Positions 34,399 to 42,229 of a DNA stretch of 64,000 nt are shown in pieces. The notes beneath the pieces were generated by a model. That model was not told the origin of the DNA, ran no database searches, and saw only the letters and a program-made list of their open reading frames with translations. Numbering within the stretch: the first letter of the stretch is position 1; every line of letters starts with the position of its first letter. The translations under genes and the position numbers were made by a program. This stretch comes from UBA7239 sp964509075 (lineage in GTDB: Bacteria; Pseudomonadota; Gammaproteobacteria; Pseudomonadales; UBA7239), in assembly GCA_964509075.1 (NCBI GenBank), contig CAZDWC010000005.1, positions 186,001-250,000 of the forward strand, read 5' to 3'.

Positions 34399-36891
34399 AT
34401 GTCTGCATATTCAGTAAGGCTGTTCTATAGCTATAGTCACGCAGATGAAGGTTATAAAAAAGAAATGGAGAAATATCTTTCATTGTTTAGGCATGAAGGT
34501 TTGTTGGTTGAATGGTCAGATAGGAAGATTATCGCGGGTCAGGAATTGGATGAGAAAATAAAAGAGCAGTTAGATGTGGCGGATATAATCGTTTTTTTGG
34601 TAAGTATAGATTTTATAAATTCTGATGCTTGCCGATTTGAATGGGAGTATGCTAATCGGCTTGCGGTGAGCAGCAAAAAAACATTAATTTCCGTCATTGT
34701 CAGAGAATGTCCTTGGCTTGACTTTAGTACAATGAAAAAGAGATTGGCGCTTCCTTTGGATGGAAAGCCGATTTCGGCATGGGGTAGCTCGGATGAGGCT
34801 TGGTGTAGTGTCTATGAGGGAATAAAAAAAGCTGTTTCTGAGATAAGGAAATCTTTTTTATTGAAAGATGATTTCAGAAAAAGTCTTTCATTGCTTGAGT
34901 TCTGCTCTGGATCTGACAAGGAAGTGTACATTGATGATTTGTTTGTTTTTCCTAACATTGTTAGGTATTCGGAAAAGGCTGGAGATTCAATAGCTATAGT
35001 CAATAGTGCAGATGAAATATTGCGCCATAATAGAGTTATGGTGCATGGTGTTATGCAAAGCGGTAAATCTGTTTTACTTGGTCATGTTTTTTTGGAGGTT
35101 GTTAAGTCAGAATTTCAGGCGATATTTGTTGATCTTCATTCGATTTCAGCAAAAAAGCCCAGTGTTGATGTTTTAAAAAGGCTGTATTATGAGCAATATT
35201 CTGGTGATTTTGATTTGTGGTTAGAAAGAAAAAATAAGATAATAATTTTTGATGGATTGTCTAGAAAGGGAAACTCTGTTGACCATGTTAAATTCTTTGA
35301 GGGCTATTTTGAAAAAAGTATTGTTTCTGTGTCTAGTGAAGAATACGACGTATTTTTTTCTGATGACATTAGGCTTTCTCGTTATGCGGTCTTTGAGATA
35401 AAGCCGTTTACCCATGTTAAGCAAGAAAAGTTGATTAAAAAATAGCTTGAATTTAAAAAATCTGATGAGGTTTATGTAATTGATCATGGTGTTATTGATC
35501 GGGTTGAGAATGATATAAATTCAATTGTAATTAACAATAAAATCCTTCCAAGATATCCTTTTTTTATATTGTCAATTCTGCAGATGCATGAATCATTTAT
35601 GCCGAGAGATGCGAAGGTAACGGCATATGGTCATTGCTATTATGCTCTGATTCTTGCGCATCTAATTAAGTCGGGTGTTCCGAATGATGATAATTCAATC
35701 TCCAGTTGCACAAAGTATGCCTCGCATTTGGCGTTTGAAATTTATAAGTATGACCCGGTCTCACTAACGCTGTGCGATGAAAGGTATGAGGAATTCAAGA
35801 GGTCTTATAAGGATAGGTTTATAATTGCTGATGGAATTATAAACAGGCTTCATGGCGAGTTTGGGTTGATTAAGTCTTTAAGTGGAGGGGCATATGCATT
35901 CTCTTTAGCGTACAGCTTCTATTATTTTCTTGGCCAATATTTGGCGTCAAACTACAGAGATTGTAAGGATTTAGTCAGCAATCTAATTGAGAGTAGTTAT
36001 GTAAATAGCAACTCATTGATTTTGATATTTACAATCCATCATGCTGGCGATATGGAGATTATTGATGAAATACTTGCTCACACAATGTGTGCAATTGATG
36101 GTGTTCAGCCTGCCAGATTGGATCATGCTCAGACTGAAATTTTTGATGCGGTTCTTTCGCATTTCAAAGGCAGGGTGATTGAGCATGATGATGGGGTTGA
36201 AAAAGAGAGGGATAAGGAGAGGGAATTAAGAGATAGTTCAGAGTTGAAAGATTCTAATAATAAAAACAAATCTGATGATTTGTTTTTAAATCAAATATAT
36301 CAGTGTCATAAGAATATGGATGTTCTTAGTCAGATTCTAAAAAACAAATACAGCATTCTAGAAAAAGATAAGGTATATGAAATTGTTGAAATAATCACTG
36401 ATGCCGGTCTGAGGCTAGCTAATTTATTGCTTCCTGAGAGTTCTGATATTGAGGAGTTGATTCTGTATGTTCAAAAGGCTTATTTGGCTTCTGAAAGCTA
36501 CAAGCCAAGCAAGCCAAAAGATCAGCAAATAAATGATATTAAAAGAATGACAATATTTAGAATATTTGTTTGGGTGATGAATAATATTGAGAAAACGGTT
36601 TCTGCAATTAATGGGCCTGAAATTAATGAAATAATTAATAGACTGAGAATTAATAAAAATACGCCGGCGCATGATTTGATATATTATTTTTATAGTATTG
36701 ACACTGCGAATTTATTTGACATAAGTCATAAAAGGCTCCTTGTTGAAATTTTGGGAAGCCAAGACAAGGAAAACATAAATTTCATTCGAAAAATTCTATA
36801 TATTAGAACCATGCATTATATGAAAACCCATTTGGTAAGGCACGACATCAAGCAGTCGGTGGAACATATGTTAAGATTAGAAGATAAGTAA
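34399..36891 (+). pseudogene. TIR-domain NTPase (STAND-like) defence gene interrupted by one in-frame amber codon
   Basis: One reading frame spans 34399-36891 (831 codons) and is broken only by TAG at 35443-35445, codon 349. Residues 1-140 form a TIR domain (VRLFYSYSHADEG, SDACRFEWEYANRL with candidate catalytic Glu81). Residues about 200-340 start an NTPase with Walker A GVMQSGKS at 217-224 and Walker B IIIFDGL (Asp285). After the amber codon the frame continues without a gap through the rest of the NTPase and a helical region (RYPFFILSILQMHESFMPRD). A strong ribosome site (GAGGAGG) precedes the ATG. The gene is far more AT-rich than its surroundings, a sign of transfer. TIR-STAND proteins typically degrade NAD+ on phage sensing. 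A functional form would need amber suppression or a strain without the mutation. Confidence 0.82.
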
Positions 36892-36985
36892 TAATTTTCT
36901 TATTGATAAAAAAGATGGGGTTTTATGAATAATTGATGTCAGGGTAATATGTAAGTGGCAGACGCTGAGCAATCACCATGAGCAA

Positions 36986-37864
36986 ATGGGCATGACTGAA
37001 GAAAATGCGCTATTTTCCCTGTTGCCAGCGTGGCTTACGCTTTTCATTCGTGCCATCCCATTTCTGAAGAAATGCTTGCCGCAGCAGGAAACCATAGCCA
37101 CCCGGTTTCTTTTGTTATTCGAACAGCATGGTATTTATCGTAACCAGATCCCGCGCCTGTTCGGCCACGGCTTGACCCTTGCCGATGTGCAGGATGCCGG
37201 CGCCTTGTTGCCCAGGCTGAGCGACGAATTGCTGGATGCTGCCTGTGAGCTGTTTGCCGTGCAGCGCGACTGGTTGGACGGCGCCAACCCGGCTGCTTAT
37301 GCCATTCATGACTTTTACAAGCAACCCAAAGCTTTTCAGGATTTCATTGCGGATCTGAAACAGAAAAATGATGGTGTTTTTCTGCTTCATGTGGTGTTGC
37401 CGGAAAGATTATGCAAAGAAGATGATGCGCTGTTGGTACTGGCCGAACCAGTCAGTGTGGGAGACAGGGAAATCACGCGCTACCACCTGTGTGATGTCTG
37501 GCGTGTTGGTTATTGGAAATCCCGTGCCTATCTGGCGGCTTGTATTGCTATTGCACTGAAACAGGATGTTGTTGTACGGGGTTGCCGTGTTCCAGCCAAA
37601 ACCGTAACGGCTTATGCGAGTGGTGAACGCCTGTTTTGCAGCAAGGAAGCGGAGGGCTTTGCCTTGCGCGGTCAGCGCTGGAACCCGGAAAGTTGGTTAA
37701 ACGCCCCTGAAGCATTTCTAGAGGGTGTTGATCCTGAGCTGGAGGGTTTCGGCACGCGCGCTGCGCTCGGCTTGTGGCTGGAGCTTGCCGAAGCGGGCTG
37801 GATGGACACAGGGCTGGACAGTACATCGAGCGAAGCTTTTAAAAGGATGCAGGCTCAGGCTTGA
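36986..37864 (+). CDS. Hypothetical HTH-like protein, first gene of a nucleotidyltransferase operon
   Basis: 292 residues (ATG at 36986 or 36992, neither with a strong ribosome site). Residues about 30-95 look like a helix-turn-helix segment (RFLLLFEQHGIYRNQIPRLFGHGLTLADV...LSDELLDAACELFAVQRDWLDG). The rest is a mixed alpha/beta domain of unknown family. Base composition returns to the chromosomal level immediately after the AT-rich TIR gene. It precedes the winged-helix gene by 57 bases and is probably a regulator or sensor of the operon. Confidence 0.6.
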   Translation: MGMTEENALFSLLPAWLTLFIRAIPFLKKCLPQQETIATRFLLLFEQHGIYRNQIPRLFGHGLTLADVQDAGALLPRLSDELLDAACELFAVQRDWLDGANPAAYAIHDFYKQPKAFQDFIADLKQKNDGVFLLHVVLPERLCKEDDALLVLAEPVSVGDREITRYHLCDVWRVGYWKSRAYLAACIAIALKQDVVVRGCRVPAKTVTAYASGERLFCSKEAEGFALRGQRWNPESWLNAPEAFLEGVDPELEGFGTRAALGLWLELAEAGWMDTGLDSTSSEAFKRMQAQA

Positions 37865-37921
37865 CTGTCGACCATCTTGTGCTCTAAGGTGTTTCTGATT
37901 TCGAAACAGAAAACACTGCCT

Positions 37922-38452
37922 ATGGAACTCAAACCGCAAGACACACTGCTGGCCATTAAATACTGGGCGATACGCCGAGCCGGGCAGGCGGCTGGTGTGC
38001 GCGCAGTGGCCGAAGCTATTGGTGTTAGCCCCGGCGAAGTGAGTAAGGGTGCCAGGCGCCTGATCGCTGCGCGCTTGCTGGTGGAGCGCGAGGGTGGCAT
38101 GTACGCTGAAACCGGCGCGCTCGTGGAATGGCTGGCATATGGCGTGCGCTATGCCTACCCGCCACACCAGGCCGGTTATGGTCGTGGCATGCCCACCGCC
38201 TGGAATTGCCCGCTGCTAAAATCGCCCATGGTGCCGCCCAGCCCGCCGCTGGTGTGGAAACAGGCAGGCGGTACCGAGGAAGGCATTTTGCTGCAGCCCC
38301 TGCACGATGCGGCTGCGTTTGCCGCCAGCCAGGATCCGTTGATGTACCAGACACTGGCGCTGGTGGATGCGGTGCGTGTGGGCAAACCGCGCGAGCTGGC
38401 CATTGCGCGTGACATGCTGAAGGATTGGCTCAAAGGGCAGGGCAGCGTATGA
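37922..38452 (+). CDS. Winged-helix protein paired with an AbiEii-like nucleotidyltransferase
   Basis: 176 residues from ATG at 37922. The N-terminal 70 residues form a winged helix (DTLLAIKYWAIRR, VRAVAEAIGVSPGEVSKGARRLIAARLLVER). The C-terminal part is Pro-rich with a helical end (DPLMYQTLALVDAVRVGKPRELAIARDMLKDWL). Its stop overlaps the next ATG (ATGA at 38449-38452). In AbiE-type systems a winged-helix antitoxin precedes the nucleotidyltransferase toxin, so an antitoxin/repressor role is a reasonable inference. Confidence 0.65.
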   Translation: MELKPQDTLLAIKYWAIRRAGQAAGVRAVAEAIGVSPGEVSKGARRLIAARLLVEREGGMYAETGALVEWLAYGVRYAYPPHQAGYGRGMPTAWNCPLLKSPMVPPSPPLVWKQAGGTEEGILLQPLHDAAAFAASQDPLMYQTLALVDAVRVGKPRELAIARDMLKDWLKGQGSV

Positions 38453-39165
38453 ACAACAAGGATATGAATGTCATGCAGCTGGAAGCGGTGGCGAAGGCAT
38501 TGGATGATTTGCTGCCGCAAGTGACATTTGTCGGAGGCTGCACCACCGCCTTGCTGGTGGATGAAGCCGCGCATTTTGGCGTGCGCGAAACTGACGACGT
38601 GGATGTCATTGTGGATGTGGCCTCGCGACTGGATTACCACCGGTTGAGTGAAAGCTTGCGGCAGCGAGGATTGCGCGAAGATCGTGATGGGCCGCTGTGT
38701 CGCTGGTTACTCAATGGCCCGGTTGGGGCACTAAAGCTGGACGTGATGCCGACGGATGCCAGTATTCTCGGCTTCAGTAATCGCTGGTACAACGATGCCA
38801 TCCATGCTGCCGTGCCAGTGGCGCTACCTTCGGGTATGGTGATTCGTGTGATCACGCCGGCGTATTTTCTGGCGACAAAGTTTGAAGCGTTTGCGGGCCG
38901 AGGCAAGGGGGATTATTACAGCCATGATCTGGAAGATATTGTCTTCCTGCTTGAGAATCGCAATGGCTTGCTGGTCGAGTTGCTGAATGTCAGTGATGAC
39001 ATGAAGCACTACTTCGCGCAGCAAGCCCGTGGATTGCTGAATGATGATTTTCTCAATGTCCTGCCTGGATTGTTGAATGATGCTGCAGCGGCCAGCACAG
39101 TGACTCGCTTTCTAAAAATTATGAGTGAATGGGATAGAAGCTGCGCTGGAGGAATGAATACATGA
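38449..39165 (+). CDS. AbiEii/MenT-like nucleotidyltransferase
   Basis: 238 residues with the minimal nucleotidyltransferase signature: FVGGCTTALL (Gly29-Gly30) and TDDVDVIVD (Asp50-x-Asp52), with LKLDVMP providing a likely third acidic residue. KFEAFAGRGKGDYYSHDLEDIVFLL matches the second half of the AbiEii fold. Related toxins add nucleotides to tRNA or other targets. It is translationally coupled to the winged-helix gene upstream and, via a 10-codon frame, to the NYN gene downstream. Confidence 0.8.
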   Translation: MNNKDMNVMQLEAVAKALDDLLPQVTFVGGCTTALLVDEAAHFGVRETDDVDVIVDVASRLDYHRLSESLRQRGLREDRDGPLCRWLLNGPVGALKLDVMPTDASILGFSNRWYNDAIHAAVPVALPSGMVIRVITPAYFLATKFEAFAGRGKGDYYSHDLEDIVFLLENRNGLLVELLNVSDDMKHYFAQQARGLLNDDFLNVLPGLLNDAAAASTVTRFLKIMSEWDRSCAGGMNT

Positions 39166-39194
39166 GCAGACCTATAATTTCGGGCGCGATATGA
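39162..39194 (+). CDS. Ten-codon relay ORF between the nucleotidyltransferase and NYN genes
   Basis: ATG at 39162 overlaps the nucleotidyltransferase stop (ATGA). The frame (MSRPIISGAI) ends at TGA 39192-39194, which overlaps the NYN start (ATGA again). A strong ribosome site, GGAGGA at 39148-39153, sits 8 bases before this ATG, while the NYN start has no comparable site. The layout suggests ribosomes load here, translate ten codons and re-initiate on the NYN gene. Whether the peptide itself matters is unknown. Confidence 0.45.
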   Translation: MSRPIISGAI

Positions 39195-39865
39195 AAACCC
39201 ACTACATCCTCATCGATTACGAAAACGTCCCGGTCAAATCCCTCACGCTGTTGAAAGACAAGCCGTTTCGCGTCGGGGTATTTCTCGGCCCGAAAAACAC
39301 GCGCCTCGCGACAGAATTTGTATTGGCCATGCGGGATCTCGGCTCTCAGGGCGATTACATCCAGCTCGAAGCCGGCGGGCCGAATGCGCTGGATTTCCAT
39401 ATCGCGTTTTATCTCGGGCGTTTTCTCGAAGCCAAAGCGGCAGACTGTTATCACATTATTTCCAAAGACAAGGGTTTTGATGCGCTGGTGGCGCATGTGA
39501 GCAAAACTGGCGTGCCGTGTGAGCGGGCAGATTCGATTGAAGCGATGTCTTGTTGGGCAAAGCCGGCAGTAGAGAAAACTGCAGTATCCAAACCGGCTGA
39601 ACCGGCAGTGCCGGTGAAGGCAGTGGCAAAGCCTGCTACCAAAAAGAAAGCCGATGAGCTGGTAGCGTTAGTAGTGGCCAATTTGCACAAGCGCGCTACA
39701 GGCCGGCCGCGCACGGAAAAAACCTTGCGCTCCACGGTAAAAACCTTGATCGGCACGCAGTACTCCGACAAGGAGCTGGATGCCGTGCTGGCGCGCTTGC
39801 AGAAAAATGGTTACGTGACGATCAACGCAGGCAAGCTGGCGTATTGTGTTGACGGTGATGAATGA
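39191..39865 (+). CDS. NYN/PIN-like nuclease domain protein
   Basis: 224 residues. Residues 1-125 have the NYN/PIN pattern of acidic residues (ILIDYENVP at the N terminus, AGGPNALDFHIAFYLG, CYHIISKDKGFDALV), consistent with a metal-dependent RNase active site. A Pro/Ala/Lys-rich linker (about 130-155) leads to a C-terminal helical winged-helix-like domain (KTLIGTQYSDKELDAVLARLQKNGYVTIN). It is coupled by ATGA to the DUF3820 gene and by the relay ORF to the nucleotidyltransferase gene. Confidence 0.78.
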   Translation: MKTHYILIDYENVPVKSLTLLKDKPFRVGVFLGPKNTRLATEFVLAMRDLGSQGDYIQLEAGGPNALDFHIAFYLGRFLEAKAADCYHIISKDKGFDALVAHVSKTGVPCERADSIEAMSCWAKPAVEKTAVSKPAEPAVPVKAVAKPATKKKADELVALVVANLHKRATGRPRTEKTLRSTVKTLIGTQYSDKELDAVLARLQKNGYVTINAGKLAYCVDGDE

Positions 39866-40059
39866 ACGCCGATGATCTTCAGGCTGCGCTCAACACCACC
39901 ATGCCCTTTGGCAAATACAAAGGCAGAAAGTTGATTGACCTACCCGAACCTTACTTGGTGTGGTTTCACCGCGAAGGATTTCCCAAGGGAAAACTCGGTG
40001 AGCAACTGGCGTTGATGTACGAAATAAAATTGAACGGATTGGAAAAATTGGTGCGGTAG
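39862..40059 (+). CDS. DUF3820-family small protein
   Basis: 65 residues with the DUF3820 pattern (MPFGKYKGRKLIDLPEPYLVWFHREGFPKGKLGEQLALMYEIK). The family is often linked to nucleic-acid enzymes, but its role is not known. The start overlaps the NYN stop (ATGA). The stop codon TAG is also the GTAG foot of the adjacent REP hairpin, so the repeat inserted at, or created, the gene's end. Confidence 0.8.
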   Translation: MNADDLQAALNTTMPFGKYKGRKLIDLPEPYLVWFHREGFPKGKLGEQLALMYEIKLNGLEKLVR

Positions 40060-40082
40060 GGGCACCCCTTGTGGGTGCCCCT
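40056..40082 (+). repeat. REP hairpin upstream of the RAYT gene
   Basis: GTAG followed by an 8-base stem (GGGCACCC / GGGTGCCC) with a five-base CTTGT loop region. A GTAG foot next to an imperfect palindrome is the hallmark of REP elements mobilised by REP-associated tyrosine transposases. It overlaps the DUF3820 stop codon. Confidence 0.85.
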
Positions 40083-40132
40083 ATATCATCGCCAATCGAA
40101 ACGAGGCCCCCGATTAAACATGAATTAAACAA

Positions 40133-40157
40133 GGGCACCCACAAGGGGTGCCCCTAC
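40133..40157 (-). repeat. Inverted REP hairpin upstream of the RAYT gene
   Basis: The same hairpin in the opposite orientation, ending in CTAC, the complement of the GTAG foot. Together with the copy at 40056 it forms a head-to-head pair with about 50 bases between, like a bacterial interspersed mosaic element. It lies 37 bases before the transposase start. Confidence 0.85.
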
Positions 40158-40193
40158 AATGTACAATCATTCGGATTACACAAGGAATGTGTT

Positions 40194-40862
40194 ATGCGAT
40201 ACCACAGGGATGCACACCATAGACGTTCGATTCGTTTGCGCGGATACGATTATTCGCAGCCAGGCGCGTATTTCATCACCGTGTGTACCCATCAACGCGC
40301 GCCGTTGTTTGGTGATGTGGTGAATGGTGTGATGGTGTTGAATGCGGCTGGTGCAATCGTGGATGCGATGTGGCGTGAAATGCCAAATCATTTTCCGCAC
40401 GTGACCCTGGGCGAATACGTGGTGATGCCCAATCATCTTCACGGAATTGTGCACATCATGGCCGCGAATCCCGTAGGGGCACCCCTTGTGGGTGCCCCTG
40501 TATCAATTGTGGGTGCCCCTGTATCAATGCCCATCGAAACCGGGGCACCCACAAGGGGAGCCCCTACGAATTGTGACGTATCGGGTTGTGTTGGTGGGGC
40601 ACCCACAAGGGGCGTCCCTACGGTGGGTGATGCGGTGGGTGCATTCAAATCGTTAACCACAAATGCGTATATTGATAGTGTCAGGCATGCAGGCTGGCAG
40701 CCATTTGATCGCAGATTGTGGCAGCGCAACTACTACGAACACATCATTCGCGATGAGGAATCGTATGAAAGGATTGCGGATTACATCCGCAACAATCCGC
40801 CACGCTGGCGGGAGGATGTGTATTGCTGCCAGCCTGGTGGGGCTGACAGCATACGGTCTTGA
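40194..40862 (+). CDS. REP-associated tyrosine transposase (RAYT, Y1/HUH) containing its own REP repeats
   Basis: 222 residues from ATG 40194. HUH motif His81-Leu-His83 (MPNHLHGIVHI) and candidate catalytic tyrosine in NYYEHIIRDEESYERI (Tyr180/181), with the RAYT N terminus RRSIRLRGYDYSQPGAYFITVCTH. These single-strand DNA transposases nick at REP feet. Residues about 94-143, between the HUH and Tyr blocks, are encoded by REP hairpin copies and read as VGAP/GAPT-rich repeats. The frame stays open through them. The insert lies in the segment joining the two catalytic blocks and may weaken or kill the enzyme. Confidence 0.88.
   Translation: MRYHRDAHHRRSIRLRGYDYSQPGAYFITVCTHQRAPLFGDVVNGVMVLNAAGAIVDAMWREMPNHFPHVTLGEYVVMPNHLHGIVHIMAANPVGAPLVGAPVSIVGAPVSMPIETGAPTRGAPTNCDVSGCVGGAPTRGVPTVGDAVGAFKSLTTNAYIDSVRHAGWQPFDRRLWQRNYYEHIIRDEESYERIADYIRNNPPRWREDVYCCQPGGADSIRS
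40473..40527 (+). repeat. Forward REP copy plus tandem half-repeat inside the RAYT gene
   Basis: GTAG and the complete hairpin occupy 40473-40499. The right half and following bases (TTGTGGGTGCCCCTGTATCAA) are then repeated in tandem with a 21-base period (starts at 40486 and 40507). The period equals seven codons, so the reading frame is kept and the protein shows VGAPVSI / VGAPVSM. Confidence 0.85.
40541..40621 (-). repeat. Two inverted REP copies inside the RAYT gene
   Basis: Copies at 40541-40567 and 40595-40621 are both in reverse orientation, each ending in CCTAC. Their stems carry one or two mismatches relative to the outer copies (GGGGAGCCCC and GGGGCGTCCC). Their starts are 54 bases apart, a multiple of three. 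They encode GAPTRGAPT and GAPTRGVPT. Confidence 0.85.
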
Positions 40863-40884
40863 TAATTAGAAACGGTCTTGATGA

Positions 40885-41076
40885 TCAGTGGTGCTCTTTG
40901 CACTTGCCATGCTCGTCTTTTTCGCACTCGCCGTCATGGCCGCCTTCGTTGCTGCTCACAAAAGGTTTGCCGGCGATGTTGGCTACATTGGCTTGTGCCA
41001 GCGGGGCAGTCAATGTTGCGCCCAGCACGGCGATAGTCATGGCGGCCAACAGGGATTTTTTGCTGATGGAATGCAT
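40885..41076 (-). CDS. Small exported His/Glu/Lys-rich protein
   Basis: 63 residues from ATG 41076 (GAGGAC upstream). A signal peptide (MHSISKKSLLAAMTIAVLGATLTAPLAQA) is followed by about 34 mature residues ending in a charged tail with two Cys and several His (GHDGECEKDEHGKCKEHH). Metal binding in the periplasm is possible, but no homologous family was recognised. An in-frame upstream ATG at 41121 would hide the signal peptide and is not favoured. Confidence 0.6.
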   Translation of the reverse strand: MHSISKKSLLAAMTIAVLGATLTAPLAQANVANIAGKPFVSSNEGGHDGECEKDEHGKCKEHH

Positions 41077-41217
41077 GGTAGTGTCCTCAATGGGTTCAAT
41101 GGGCTGGCACTTGCCAGACAAAAATCAATCTAGTAGCCAATCGGGATTTTCGCCACTGTCAGCTTTTTGTTTGTCTGTGCATTTGCCAGCAACCCCACGG
41201 ATCTGACACTTAAATTG

Positions 41218-42024
41218 TCAATCCTTGAACTCCGGCTTCCTGCCTTCCTTCCGTGCCTTGATTGCCTCCTCGAAGTTTTTCGTTGTCATGCGCACATACA
41301 ACTGCGCATGGCCTTCGTGGTTCATGTGCGTGTGCAGATTGCTGGCTTGCAGACCTGACCACAGCATCTGCTTCGACAGCTCCACGCCGATGTGGCTGTG
41401 CTGCATGATCTGTTCGGCCATCGCAAAACTGGTGTCCATCAATTGCTCTGGCGCCACCACTTTGGAAACGATGCCGATGCGCTCGGCTTCTTCGGCACTG
41501 ACGTCGCGGCCGGTGAGCATGATTTCAAAGGCGCGCGTGGAGCCGATGGCGCGGGGCAGGGTGTAGCTCAGGCCCAGTTCAGCCGAGGTGAGGCCGTTGT
41601 TGATGCCGGCGGCGCGGAAGATGGCGGTGTCGGCTGCGATGCGGATGTCGGTAATCATCGACAGGCAGAAACCACCACCAATGGCCGGGCCGTTGATGGC
41701 CGAGATCACCGGCTGGTGCATGGTCTGCACCGCGTGCATCACGTCGTCCAGCACTTTCATGGCGCGACGGGCGATACCGGGCATGGTGAGGCCGTCGAAA
41801 ATGGAGAGATAGCCGGGGTCTTTGAGATCGGCGCCGGAGCAGAAGCCTTTGCCTTCGCCGGTGAGGATCACCACACGCGTGCTGTTGTCGAAACTGACCT
41901 CTTCCAGAGCCTCTTTCAAGGGCACCATGACGTCGAAGGCCATGGCATTCATGCGCTCCGGGCGGTTCATCTTGATCACGGCAATGCCGGGGCGGGATTT
42001 GTCGATGGTGACGAAGTCGGTCAT
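41218..42024 (-). CDS. Enoyl-CoA hydratase/isomerase family protein
   Basis: 268-residue crotonase-fold enzyme. The oxyanion-hole blocks are GKGFCSGADLKD and NGPAIGGGFCLSMITDIRIAA, and TSAELGLSYTLPRAIG contains a Glu at the usual catalytic position. The last 40 residues (NHEGHAQLYVRMTTKNFEEAIKARKEGRKPEFKD) match the C-terminal trimerisation helix and tail of hydratases acting on large or cyclic acyl-CoAs. It stands alone. It could serve the same pathway as the acyl-CoA ligase/thiolase operon 10 kb away. Confidence 0.9.
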   Translation of the reverse strand: MTDFVTIDKSRPGIAVIKMNRPERMNAMAFDVMVPLKEALEEVSFDNSTRVVILTGEGKGFCSGADLKDPGYLSIFDGLTMPGIARRAMKVLDDVMHAVQTMHQPVISAINGPAIGGGFCLSMITDIRIAADTAIFRAAGINNGLTSAELGLSYTLPRAIGSTRAFEIMLTGRDVSAEEAERIGIVSKVVAPEQLMDTSFAMAEQIMQHSHIGVELSKQMLWSGLQASNLHTHMNHEGHAQLYVRMTTKNFEEAIKARKEGRKPEFKD

Positions 42025-42229
42025 GGGAAGGCTTCCGCTGTGGAAATCGAGGCCCGTGATAATACGCCCTGGCTGCTGTAGTAGGCATACGATGTTCTAC
42101 AGAAGCCCGTCACTGGTCTGGCTTGTGTTACTTCGGGGAGTAGGGGGCATGTTAAGATTCGTCGCGTTTATCGGTTACCACAAGATCAGCAAACATAAGC
42201 ACTGGATAGGATGCAGGAGAAATCAGCAC

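Noticed and set aside
35443..35568. Treating the TIR part and the downstream AT-rich frame as two separate genes
   Set aside because: The sequence after the TAG is open in the same frame without a ribosome site or start near the break (the next possible start is a TTG at 35569), and it continues the NTPase. One interrupted gene is simpler.
40470..40625. CRISPR-like repeat cluster
   Set aside because: Copies are in both orientations, 50-80 bases apart and lie inside a transposase frame. They carry the GTAG foot of REP elements, and no cas genes are near.
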